NCBI GenBank assembly: GCA_002286855.1
Contig: NRSV01000022.1
Location: 248,001 to 312,000 of the forward strand
DNA from: Bipolaris cookei
Taxonomy: Eukaryota; Ascomycota; Dothideomycetes; Pleosporales; Pleosporaceae
Reading direction: 5' to 3'
Length of the DNA: 64,000 bases
Under the pieces are notes generated by a model that saw only the letters and a program-made list of their open reading frames with translations, was not told where the DNA came from and did not search any database. How positions within the stretch are numbered: position 1 is the stretch's first letter; every line of letters begins with the position of its first letter. Below, one piece after another: positions 11,540 through 21,733 of this stretch. The position numbers and the translations under genes were made by a program.

Positions 11540-13069
11540 ACCTAGCTTGTGAGATTCCGGATTTTATAATGTCTTGAATGAGGGAGTTGGAGCTTGAGGA
11601 AGGGGTAGATATGGGGGGATACTAGGGGGAGATTAGACGGTGGTTTGGGGAAAAAATGGAACATTCATTTGGTGTAAACATGCGGATTTAGACTTTTTCT
11701 TTTCGGGATTAGACTTTCGTTTCGTAATGAGTATATCATATTTTGTTTCAAATTTCTTGACTTGATATTGTGGTAATTGAACTATATGTGGGATGATAAT
11801 GGAGAAGCTTGGAGAAGAAAGATGGAAATTTGCTCGTGGTATTTGGCTTTTTTTTCAAGTTTGTTGCATCCATTTGTTCGTGTTGGGACATATATTGGAA
11901 TCGAGCTGATGATAATAATTTTACCTTGGTCTTGCTATAGGCATATAAGTGTCAGCAAGGGCATACGCGTCTCAGCAGGGGAACACGTTTCAGCAGTTGC
12001 AGCCTTGTCTGCTACTGCTGAGTATATAGCTACGTCGATAGCCCAGTAGCTAGTCGAATCAGTCAAGTCTTCATTTTAGTGTTTTGTGCAACTGCAGTTG
12101 TTTGACTCAATTAAGGCCTTTGCCGTGCCAACAGTTCGAGAACATACAAGTTCGAATCCCGCTCATTTTGAACGCTCAACGGCAAAGAAAAACTTGGTAC
12201 ACCACATTCAACATAACCCTTGTGATACTATAAAACACGTGACTTAAAACCCACACGCCCAAGTGCGAAAATCCATCATTTAAATGAACAAAGCCGTAAA
12301 GAAGTCCGCAGCATCCACCCAACTGTACCCCTAGTTCAGCACCAAGCACAGCATCTACACTAACCCAAAGACCCAAAGAATCAAGACCACAAGAAGAGAG
12401 AGAGAGAGGTAAACATATATCAATGCATCTATCTACCACCCTACACGTACTCAAAAAAACCAAACTCCCAGCTAAACATCAAATGATCTAATATACACTG
12501 CAAAAAAAGGGGAATTGAAGGGTATAATACTCTACTTTTCTGCTCGCCAACGCACCGAAAGCAAAGTGAAGCGTGAACAAAAAGAAGAAGGAGCGCCCGA
12601 GCTAGCGAAAGAAAAACAGGCTTGCAGAGAAAATAGCAAAAGTCTAGAAGCGTGCAGAAAGAAAAGAACAGCACAAGTACACGCCTTGAGAATGAGAATT
12701 CCCCGTGTAAAAACCCTCATGCTCCAGAACCGACGTAAATGGCATTCATGTTGATGTCGTAGAAAAGATATGAAAGCGCAAAAAAAACGCGCAGGCTGAG
12801 GAAACCCATCAAAGAGGTTATTACAAAGCGCACTGCATCTCCCCAATAAAAAAACAGGGTGGGTAAAGTGCAGGGAAACAAAAGAAAAAGAAAAGCGGTA
12901 TAGTCGTGTTATCGCAAAAAGAGGACGAGAGATTGGGTCAGTCACGTGCCGTACACCCTGTACACACATTCGACCCCTTTAATCCCCCAAATTGCCAATA
13001 CCAAAAACGCCCCACAAATCCACGGACAACCAAAGATAGCCCAAACGCCTTACCAAAAGCCCACTTTTT
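11540..13069. other. 1.5 kb intergenic region
   Basis: Lies between the polyprotein and the unknown gene on the opposite strand (convergent). The first 250 bp are T-rich, consistent with a 3' UTR. A tRNA-like relic sits at 12118-12187. The remainder is A-rich on the plus strand, with no convincing gene. Confidence 0.6.
12118..12187 (+). pseudogene. Decayed tRNA-like element with 9-bp inverted repeat
   Basis: An exact T-loop and B-box-like stretch (GTTCGAATCC, 12150-12159) is followed by CCCGC (12158-12162), a standard 3' T-stem strand. The 5' strand is ACAAG (12146-12150) instead of GCGGG: three G-to-A changes that break pairing. The element is framed by a perfect 9-bp inverted repeat (CTTTGCCGT at 12118-12126 and its complement at 12179-12187). 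No anticodon arm or acceptor stem of the right geometry could be built, so it is not called as a working tRNA. Confidence 0.3.
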
Positions 13070-13972
13070 TCAACCCACACGCTCCGAAACACGACCGCGT
13101 TCGATCTGCTCAACGCGATCTGTAGAGTCAGTGCGCTTCATGCGGGATCGAGCCAGGGCAGCAGCAGCGGCAGCTTCTTCGTGTTCGCGGGCCAAGCGAC
13201 GCAGAGCGGCTTTAGCCTCCTCGAGGGGAATGCTATTGCTGCGCTTGGGGCTATTCTGGCGCGAAGGGCGTTGACTAGGTGCGTTGGAGGTGGGCGTCGA
13301 GGGTTGGTAGCGGATGCTGTTTGCGCGGGTGCTGGCGACACTGAAGCCGTTCTTTGTGCTGTTGGGACGACTGGGGCGGAACTCGGTGCTGACGGATTCT
13401 TGGCTGCGGTTGTCGGCGTCGCGAGCGGGCGAGTTTCTGCGGGAGCGGACGTAGTTTGGGTCATCACGCTTGATCATATGGCGGAACTGCTGGGTTTGGG
13501 CGTCTAGGACCCAGCGCTGGTAGCCGGCTGCGCCGTTGGCGTTGCCAGGGATGAAGGTGTCGTGTTCGTCCCAGCATTTGACCCATGCTACGTCGTCGAC
13601 GCGAAAGAAACCGGCTCGGACTTCTTTGCCTTTGTCGTCTTTGATCATGACCGTCTTCTTTCGCTTGTAGAACTCTGGCTCCAGAAAGTAGCGGCCGAGT
13701 GCATGGGAATACTTGAGTGAGATGGGCGTCTCCAAAGGAATATAGTCCTTTCCATCAGATCCCCTGATAGTGGATTTGCCATTGCCCTCTGGCTTGGATG
13801 CATCCTTGAGGGTCGCGATCAAGAACCAGCCTCGACCGGGAATGCTCTCGTACTGGCCAGGGACTGGGCTATTCCACTCTTCAACAACCCTGGATAGGTC
13901 GGCCTTGCTGGATTTGAACCATTTGTGTGGCGCAAAGGCCTTTTGAGTAGCAACAAAGAGGTTGGGCGCCAT
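13070..13972 (-). CDS. Conserved unknown protein, 300 aa, single exon
   Basis: Not recognised. One exon. Residues 1-170 look folded, rich in Trp, Tyr and charged residues, with a conserved-looking N-terminus (MAPNLFVATQKAFAPHKWF). Residues 175-255 are low-complexity Ser/Asn/Arg/Pro (RRNSPAR, RPSRPNSTKN), resembling phosphorylated disordered linkers with RxxS sites. A C-terminal helix from about 255 to 285 (EEAKAALRRLAREHEEAAAAAA) is Ala/Glu/Arg-rich. There is no signal peptide or membrane segment, so it is probably intracellular. Only one ATG fits the start of the folded part. Confidence 0.75.
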   Translation of the reverse strand: MAPNLFVATQKAFAPHKWFKSSKADLSRVVEEWNSPVPGQYESIPGRGWFLIATLKDASKPEGNGKSTIRGSDGKDYIPLETPISLKYSHALGRYFLEPEFYKRKKTVMIKDDKGKEVRAGFFRVDDVAWVKCWDEHDTFIPGNANGAAGYQRWVLDAQTQQFRHMIKRDDPNYVRSRRNSPARDADNRSQESVSTEFRPSRPNSTKNGFSVASTRANSIRYQPSTPTSNAPSQRPSRQNSPKRSNSIPLEEAKAALRRLAREHEEAAAAAALARSRMKRTDSTDRVEQIERGRVSERVG

Positions 13973-16384
13973 TCCAGTGGTATTTGGTGAAACAGAACAA
14001 ATGAGGGTCCCGCTTACTGCTGTAATGTGGTCCTCCGGGGACAGTCGGCAGTAGTAGTGGGTCTTGAATCTGGGGTCGGCAAATGCTCGCAGACAAAAAG
14101 GCCTCGCAGAGGAGGATTTGTCTTTTTTCGTAGAGCAGGTTGGCGTTAATTGTAAAATGGCCAGGTGGGACAGTCCAGAAGTCGGATGAGCGGGAAGGGA
14201 GACAGCGTGATGAGTGGTGTTGACAAAGGTTTACTGCGACCAGGAAATTTTTTTGGATTTGTGTGACGAGCCGAAGACTGCCAATCACTGCGTGCAGATG
14301 CACGACTGTGTCGCTATGAAGAGCGAGGCAAAGCCTTCGAGCTTGATTCACGTGGGCGTTAAAGGAGGATTCTCGAAACAAAGGTTCTGGGATGACCAGA
14401 TATTTGAAGCACGGGAACTAAAATAGTGTTGGCCTGGAAAATCTTTCCCAGGCTCGTGGAAGGAAATTGGGTTGCGCTTCGACCTACCGTGGGTACACCT
14501 AGCTGTGCGGGCCATGGACCGGGGAGCTAATAGTCAGAAAATCATATGCGCATCTAAGCATGCTGTCCTTTGGTACGTCGCGCCCGATTGCAACTGGAAG
14601 ACGGGGAAAAACCAACGGGGACTCCCTCGTCATGAGCGCGAGCACTGCCTCAATCAGGTCCTCTCAGTCAGACACGCTGTCCGGTTGTTTCCTTGATGTA
14701 ACCACGGATGTGCTGATCGGGGTGGTTTGCATGTCCATGTCCGAATCCGCATGCGTGCCTACCTGACAACATGCCACATCCGTTCGAATGGAGGGTGCCC
14801 TTCGCGCCAATCAGGGCGCCTCGTAGCCAGGCGTGGATGCATTAGGCCAGCCTACGCGATTACCGTCTCGCAGCAATCTGGCAGGGCCCGGAGAGTGTGT
14901 GCGCGCAATTGTGCAAGGTGGCAGGACAGGCACAGACAGATGGCCGCTTCATGGCCTTCATGGCGGTGTGGTGCATGCTGGGTTGAGGTGTGCGGATGAG
15001 AAAGGGACAGAGTGGGTCGGCATGGCGTCGACTAGTAGACCGCGGAATCGCATGGCGCGTCCCCGTTAGCGAGCGCCGGCCAGGAGCCTCCAACAAACAA
15101 GGAAACACGCGGCGCCTGTCTTTTTGACATAATAAGCATGCAATGTCATCCCCAGCATTTTACGTCAAACCTTCCGCAGTAGACATATGAGAATGTCGTT
15201 CTGAGGTCCCTTCAATTTCCCTTCGCCTCATGCTACACCGTCCGTCGTCCCCAGCTCTTGTAGCCCTACCAAACAGCCCAGACCCTATAAACAAGACCGA
15301 AGCAGCCCAGCGTCGCAAGCCAAAAGCTTGCTTCCAGGAGCCCATGAGATTAAACCATCCTTTGCTTCTGGAAGCTACTGCTTCCGGACCTGCGACGCCG
15401 CCAAGCCACCCTTCCCAGGGGCATTGCGGCGCTGGCGTTACCCACCCCTACACCTAACCCCCAACGACGACTCGCACATGTCATGGCTTTGTTATCGCCA
15501 GAATTGCCTTATCAGCATGCATGCAGGCATGTGCACAGTGGTCGTTGCATCTCATCGACCCAGGGCGGTGAGGGTGGGTGAGCTGAACAGTCCGAATGCT
15601 GCAATGGTGGTGGTGGCGGTGGTGTGTGTGGATACCAAAGTAGGTATGCCACTTCAGCCTACTCCTGGACAGGCTCATGCAGTGCAAGCAGGCTGTGGGA
15701 ATAAATAGACATGATCGTTTTGATAAGGAATGTAATTAACACCATACCGTATCGCACCGACGTGTCTTATGCGCCTCGTGTCGCGGGCGCGGCCAAGAAT
15801 ATCTGACTTGCTTAATGTTTATGAGCCCGGAGTCCGACAAATCTTTGGCTGGCTACAGTCAGCGACAATCATGCAGGGTAATCACAAAGCACGCGACATG
15901 ATCGGCGCCTCACCTTGAGCATGTGAAGGAATACCATGTAGGCAGTACACATTCAAGCTTGGCGCAGACCGTACTACATCCCTCCACTCCATTTCCCAAA
16001 GCAACGCTCGTTCGATGCAGTCTTCTGCGCGAACGCCAAAGGGAATGCTCAAGGCATAGCTGAACTGCTGTTAGACTTCTGCCCATGTCTCGCAAACAGC
16101 CTGTCCGACCCAAAACCACATCACACGTCCTACATCACTGTGAGGAAAAGAATCGTCCTGGTGGTTTTGGCTCATTTTTCATTGCATTCCTACGGCTTCT
16201 GTCCTTTCATGTTCTGGGTCATGCCGCGGTAGCATGTCGCAATGCTATTTTGAAGTGCATGCTTCTCCTCGTACCGTATCAAAGGGTACTGTGAGCCAAA
16301 GAAGATGAAAAGCCTTCCCATTGAGATCGTAACTAATCAGAGAGACGCCTTGTATGCCCCGCCCTAAAGTAAATCCACACATAT
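13973..16384. other. 2.4 kb intergenic region
   Basis: Between the unknown gene at 13.1-14.0 kb and RPL32, both on the minus strand. It holds the upstream region of the former and the 3' flank of the latter. Open frames on both strands are short and unlike proteins. No RNA gene or repeat of note was seen. Confidence 0.6.
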
Positions 16385-17109
16385 CTACGACTCGGTCTTG
16401 ACGCGGGCCTTGCCGTTGGTGACCTTGACACCGAGTTGCTTCGCGCGGGCAATGATGTCGATGCGCTTTCGTGCTGATACGGCGTGGGCGATCCTAAAAT
16501 TGGTTAGCGGATCGCGTCGTGCATCGTGTGGTCGGGCCAACGTACTCTGCGGCGAAGGTGCTGTTGTGCATAAGGAGAAGGTCAACATCGGCGACTGTAG
16601 TCGTTAGCTGGCGCCCACAATTGCTGCGACAATCGGCATGTAGCCTACCGTTGTTGACAACAAAAGCCTTGTGGCCGCTGGGCATCATGTGGCGGGTCTT
16701 CTTGTTGGAGCCGTATCCGATCTGTAAATCCTTCCGTCAGCTCCTGTCCTCCAAATATCCCAGCTTAATCCAAAACGAAAACATCGGCGATAAAAAATTC
16801 CGTCGCAAATCGGTTGATTGAGGTAGTCATACCTTAGGCATAGCAGCTCGGCCCTTAAACCGCCTGCGGACGGCGTTGTCGATACCCTTGGGCTTGCGCC
16901 ATGATGGGTCAACGCCTACCCATTGTCAGATCCTGTTCCGTGGTTTGTAATTCCCAAATTTCTCTTACACTTGAAGCGGTCCGACTGGTGACGGTTGAAG
17001 CGCTTGGTGTCTGCAAATGGATACGTCAGTCGCGAAATTTCGAGGTCATAGAGGCAGGTGCCGGCGTACGCTTCTTGACGATCGGGACGTGCTTCTTAGC
17101 GGCGACCAT
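16385..17109 (-). CDS. RPL32: 60S ribosomal protein L32
   Basis: Cytosolic large-subunit protein (eL32). Six exons on the minus strand: 17109-17070, 17010-16969, 16915-16833, 16721-16649, 16594-16546 and 16493-16385, giving 131 aa, the family length. It starts MVAAKKHVPIVKK and carries the family blocks RFNRHQSDRFK, DPSWRKPKGID, IGYGSNKKTRHMMPSGHK, DVDLLLMHN and AHAVSARKRIDI, ending in VKTES. Introns are 59, 53, 111, 54 and 52 bp, so introns make up nearly half of the coding span; such density is common in fungal ribosomal-protein genes. A TAG just before the ATG could be the acceptor of an extra 5' UTR intron. Identity is certain and joins are fixed by conservation. Confidence 0.95.
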
Positions 17110-17850
17110 CTACAGATAGTCAGTACAGTCGCATCAATCTATTCTCATGAGATACGCACTTTGACTGCTGTGTGGTTAGTTTGTCGTGAGGAACTGGACG
17201 TTGTCGTGGTGCAGCGAAAATCAAGCCCGGCACTGTTGGCTCTGCTAAGACGCTAAGCAAACCTAAGCGAGCTGCATCAGCCACACCCAAGTGGCGCAAC
17301 ACCTTCTGCGTCATGTCCGTCTGGCAAGCCTCATCGAAAATACATGCATTGCCAATTCTATATTTCATTGTAGCATCAAAACGATGATTACCTTCGCCAG
17401 CTACGTTTCTACGTGTTCACTACTTGCTACTCACTAGACTTTACGAATGCAGGCGTGCGGTGCTGAAGATGGATGCTCCGTACTCTCTGGACCCACACCT
17501 GCAAAACCCTGGCCAATCTCACGACAGCCAAGATGTGGCTCAATCATCCATACGTTGTGCCATGCTCACCTCCACGTACCCATCCAGAAAATGCATATGA
17601 ATTACTCATATCGAGCGAATCTATCTACTAAAGGATGCTATGCTGCCGCCAAAGTGCCGCAGAGACGGACCAAGGGTATGCTATGCTCCCGTGAATGTCG
17701 TAATCATGTTTGAATAAGACCGCCTTCAGATATGCAAGCTGCGCTCACCCATCGTAGCAAGCCATGTCATATCGTCTACTCCAACTCCCCGCTACTCAGA
17801 CCAAGAGAAGCCCAAATCGAAGGACCGACGTGAACAACGTGAAAGAGGCT
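17110..17850. promoter_or_regulatory. RPL32 upstream region / DCN1 3' flank
   Basis: 741 bp between two minus-strand genes. It should contain the RPL32 promoter and 5' leader and the DCN1 3' UTR. A possible 5' UTR intron acceptor abuts the RPL32 start. No other gene is visible. Confidence 0.45.
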
Positions 17851-20569
17851 TCAGTACTCCTCATCCATAACCTCCTCCTTGGTATCCCCTCGTTTCTCCT
17901 TCTTGACCCATTCGACAAACTCGTCAATAACAGAGGGCCAAGAGGACTCCTCACTCCAGAAGCCCATCGACTCGTCTTCAAGGGTGAGCTGTGCAAACTT
18001 GAGTGTCTCGTTCCACATATCCTTGTTGACGCTCTTTTTCCATTGAGAGTTGACAAACTCAGTCCACCAGCTTAGCCACGGTGTCTTCTCGGTCGACCAC
18101 TTCACTGCTGACAATGGTGATCCAAATAGAAGTTCCCAGAACACAACTGCGCTGTCAAGGGCGACTGCTTTCTGGCCCTGTGCCCTGGCAAGAGGAAATG
18201 TGAACTTGTACACCCGGGTGAAGAGATCTTTGTTCTTGGGGAGCTCATCCTTTACACTCTGGATGTACATTCTCTGTTTATCAACAGTGTCGCAGCTATT
18301 TTCCAGTCAAAATCTGAATAGCACCTATCGAACAGATTTCTGCCACGTGACTTACTTGCGCTCTGTCCAGCCCTTCACGAAACCTTCACGGCTCATCTCA
18401 CCCATCGTGGGCGCTTGGATGATTTCAAAAGTAGCTAGCGCATCTAGATCTTCAGCGTTGACGCCGATGTCCGCGAAGAACTTCATGGTACCCTCGACTC
18501 CAACAACATCTTTGTCCTGAGCATCGGTCTCTCGGTACTTATCAAATAGCGCATTGAGAGCAGACTTGGCCGCAGGAGAAGCCTGGGGAGCGCTTCCACC
18601 ACTGTAGTACCTGTTTTATGATGTTAGTGTCTATGATTTTGAAACAAAGGTTGTGACATTAAAATTTGCACATGGAGCTGGTTAGTGATGGGCGGGGATA
18701 AGCAGCACGAACTCTTCGGCAGCAGATAGGAGGAGCGACAGCATGACGGGAGGATTGTTGTTGTCGTTTGTCACGGTTGTAGTTTCGGGCTTCCACTTGT
18801 AGAAGATGCTCCCCTTGATAGCATTCACAAATACAACCCTCAGTTTCTCGTTCAAAGAGTAAAGAAATGCCACATGTGCGCACGGTGCCCGTGGGAAGTT
18901 GCTGCCTGGAGAAGGACCAAAGAGCTTGCCAGAGCGGCATGTTTGTGCAGTGTCCAACAGACCGAGAAACTCTTCGTGCGAAAGGCCCGCAGTTATGGGT
19001 TCGTTCCACGCCTGTAGTGGAAGCCCCCTAGTTTTATCGGCAAGACCCAAGTGATGGTAACCGCTGACTTCCTTGTCCCAAATAGATGAAAAGATGCCAA
19101 AATCCTGATGATTTTGGACTCTCAGAGTATGCGTTTGAAGTGCATATTCTGCTTCTTGGTCATGGAAATCCTGGATTCTCCCAGGACCACCCCGCAACGA
19201 CACGATGGGTTGTAGACGCAGGTGAAATTCGGATGTAGAAGTCCTGAGAAAGGGAGCTTCGGAGGATTCAAACACTTTCATCAAGTCAAGGACTGGCGAA
19301 CTCGGAAAATGAGTAGCCTGGCGGGGAGCCGTAATGTTACGCATGTTGAAGGACATGACTGCTGGAACACTCAGACTCCCGTGTTCGATGTGGTGAGATG
19401 ATCGAAACAGATTGTATGAAGTAGCAGCAGATTTTGGAAGGCTAAGGGTATTGTACAGCACCTGACTGAGGTGTTCAGCTTGAAGCCGGTGCTGTTCCAG
19501 CTGGAGATTGCGTGACCCAGTGGGCAGTGTGGAGGCAGAGTGTGAAGTCGAGCGTCTGTTGTCTTTTTCAGTCTCCTTTTTCCTGGGATCTGAAACAACG
19601 ACGCAAGAACGGGCGGTTTCTTGGAAAGGTTGTTCTTCCTCCACGGGTGGTAGCTCGGCGTTAGAATCTAGAAGCGTTGTCGGACTGCATAGCTCAGAGA
19701 TATCGTGTGAAGAGGATGTGGAGCGTGAACTCGAGCATAAGCCACTCGAGTTGATACGCTGTCGTCGGTTACGCCCTGCAAGCTGTCTGGCCCTATCCTG
19801 CGAGGAACCAAACATGGTGGACTGAGGCGATTGCTGGAACTACGACAGCTCAATATAATGATGCTCGAAGTGTCTCTCAATCTGTTGTGTTGCCGCAATT
19901 GTTGTATATGCCTTGTATGTGGTCGATTGTTCAGCGCGAAGACAGGTGGGAAAAAACCTGCTGGATGGTTTGTTGTGGACTGAGAACATGTAGAAGGAGG
20001 ACATAGCGTTGTGCATCTGAACCGAGAGAAGCAGCGATGGCGGAAGTTTCATGAAAAGGACTGCCCATGGTGCAGGAGCACTGTTGTGTGCCATTCCTTC
20101 CAAGGGTTGTCGTTTGTGACTACTCCAGCTATTCTTCCAGGAATGGCAATCTTCGTCGTATCTTGGCACTTAGTGGTCCGCATTTGGCTCTCTGTGACTT
20201 CTGATGTAAACAAAGGCCTATGTTCTCTGCGCATATGCGTGGGCCCTTGATGCGATTGCCCGTTGGCGGTTGTGCGACCTCTCTTTGGGTCTGTTGCCAT
20301 TTTGAACCGACAAATGCAGAGTGGTCTGTTTCCCATTTCGGTCGAAGCTGCATGTGTGCTATATTGTGCCCATGCGTATAGGGAGTTCACAACAGCCATG
20401 GATGGCGTGGTGGAAAAAGCAAAAGAGAGTATACATACGCGTTTACAGCGCTCTGCGCGTCCCAGCCATAGCTCTTCAGCGCCCTTATGGCTGAGTTCCG
20501 GTCGAGCTGGGTGAAGTTCATGAATTGCTGAATGGCAGCCTTTTGCTGGGAACTGTATACTGCCGGCAT
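17851..20569 (-). CDS. DCN1: Dcn1, cullin neddylation co-ligase
   Basis: Scaffold-type E3 that helps Ubc12 transfer Nedd8 to the conserved cullin lysine. Three exons on the minus strand: 20569-20439, 18610-18356 and 18271-17851, giving 268 aa (family about 250-280). Exon 1 encodes the N-terminal UBA-like domain (AAIQQFMNFTQLDRNSAIRALK). The second and third exons encode the cullin-binding PONY domain (FFADIGVNAEDLDALATFE; DSAVVFWELLFG; PLSAVKWSTEKTPWLSWWTEF). The second intron uses an AG two bases past a first AG, required by frame. The first intron is 1828 bp, very long for this genome, with a good GTATGT donor and CTAAC branch point; it contains a separate 377-codon ORF on the same strand. 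The joined sequence across this intron (VNAYYSGGSAP) is natural for the family. Confidence 0.9.
18682..19815 (-). CDS. Unknown 377-aa protein nested in DCN1 intron 1
   Basis: Not recognised. A single uninterrupted ORF lying wholly inside the first DCN1 intron on the same strand; its stop is 71 bp before the DCN1 acceptor. Residues 1-105 are Ser/Arg/Glu-rich and probably disordered. Residues 110-377 look folded (SVPAVMSFNMRNI; EFHLRLQPIVSLRGG; AHVAFLYSLNEKLRVVFVNA), with good hydrophobic alternation and no low complexity. No signal peptide; the C-terminal segment (VMLSLLLSAAEEFVLLI) is hydrophobic. An ORF this long is unlikely by chance. It may be an independent nested gene or a lineage-specific insertion. 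Confidence 0.65.
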   Translation of the reverse strand: MFGSSQDRARQLAGRNRRQRINSSGLCSSSRSTSSSHDISELCSPTTLLDSNAELPPVEEEQPFQETARSCVVVSDPRKKETEKDNRRSTSHSASTLPTGSRNLQLEQHRLQAEHLSQVLYNTLSLPKSAATSYNLFRSSHHIEHGSLSVPAVMSFNMRNITAPRQATHFPSSPVLDLMKVFESSEAPFLRTSTSEFHLRLQPIVSLRGGPGRIQDFHDQEAEYALQTHTLRVQNHQDFGIFSSIWDKEVSGYHHLGLADKTRGLPLQAWNEPITAGLSHEEFLGLLDTAQTCRSGKLFGPSPGSNFPRAPCAHVAFLYSLNEKLRVVFVNAIKGSIFYKWKPETTTVTNDNNNPPVMLSLLLSAAEEFVLLIPAHH

Positions 20570-21733
20570 TCTGGATTAGCGCGGTAGGCAAGACGGCTGG
20601 GTGGTGGTTGCAAGCTTGAGATGGGCAGTGGTGGCCGGGTTGCTAGCAGTGGCAACAAGGGCGGGGCAGAGTCTAGTGCAGAGTCTAGGGATAGAGGAAC
20701 AGAAAATGGGAGGACTGCGAGGGTCCAGGACGTATACAGTCCCGGTGTTGCGCCTCGAAATTACAGAATGGGGTTGTATGATAGGGCTGGCAAGACCTTG
20801 GGCAAGCTGGTGACACAGCGAGTGTCCGACCCCGCCGGCAGCCCACCATTGGCCCCTCTGGTCGCAAACCCACATGCCATGCCTCGGAATTAAGGCCGCA
20901 GCGACAGGGCAGATCTGCATCTCAACCTCTGCCCTCTGTCCTCATCACCACCAACTCTTTCTTGGACGAAACCAGGCCATGGGAAAAGGCGTCTTTAGCT
21001 TACCTGGATCAGTGTCAGATGCAGTACTTTTGCCTTTCTTTACAGCCCTCGTCTTCTTCTCGGAATGACCCGTGGCTGCGCCGTCATCTGTCGTCTTGCG
21101 CTTGGGTGGCATGGGTGGGGCCGGTGTGACCCTGGCCGTGGGCTGGAGATTGTCGATGTTGAAGTGGTGAGGGTTCAGAGAGTTGCGCTTTGGTCGGGCA
21201 CAGGGAAGCTCGTGCGCCTTGTCCATATCTGTGCGCTTGAAGCAGAGCAGTTGACGGGCCAAGCCGCAAACAAGCACCATAAGTAACAGGGTTGGTTAAT
21301 ACTGTAAATGGCAAGTGATACTGACATGCCAGTGTATGGAATGCGACCGGCTCTTACGTACTCTGACAAGTACGACGTGGTGAAGGTGAATGCGTGTTTC
21401 CCAGTTACCAGGAGTCTCTCTGACGGCTCTGTACTGGCGATGTTGGTGAGTCCTACCAAATAGTCAAAATGAGCACGTCCAGCTAAACAGACTACTAGTG
21501 GCCGAGTCGCAAAAGTGACGCGGAATCATGTGCGCTGGAAACCCATGAAGAACATCATTCAATCCCCAACACCAATGTCACAACACCAGCCCGCATCAAC
21601 TACAGGCTTCCAGAAACCCCACGCATGTTCCAGCTTTGCTCCACCTGGTATTTTCAACATTTAACACAGTCGTATACGTAGCTTTGATTGCATATATTCA
21701 CTCGGTAACCAGTTGCAGGGCAGCAACAAATGC
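20570..21733. other. Region between DCN1 and POL12, possible exon inside
   Basis: 1.16 kb between two minus-strand genes. It holds the DCN1 promoter and the POL12 3' flank, and one stretch (20999-21112, minus) that looks like a short coding exon and is listed separately. Nothing else is supported. Confidence 0.5.
20999..21112 (-). CDS. Possible short first exon, Lys-rich, unassigned
   Basis: From an ATG at 21112 the minus strand reads MPPKRKTTDDG and continues with basic and Ser/Thr-rich residues to a GTAAGC donor near 20999. This resembles the disordered start of a nuclear protein. No following exon could be recognised between here and DCN1, so it may be a gene remnant, an untranslated exon, or chance. 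Confidence 0.2.

Noticed and set aside
12118..12187. Functional tRNA
   Set aside because: T-stem unpaired, no proper acceptor, D or anticodon arms; kept only as a relic.
14000..16300. Many 60-170 codon open frames on both strands
   Set aside because: They overlap one another, have skewed composition and no family motifs; expected by chance in GC-balanced DNA.
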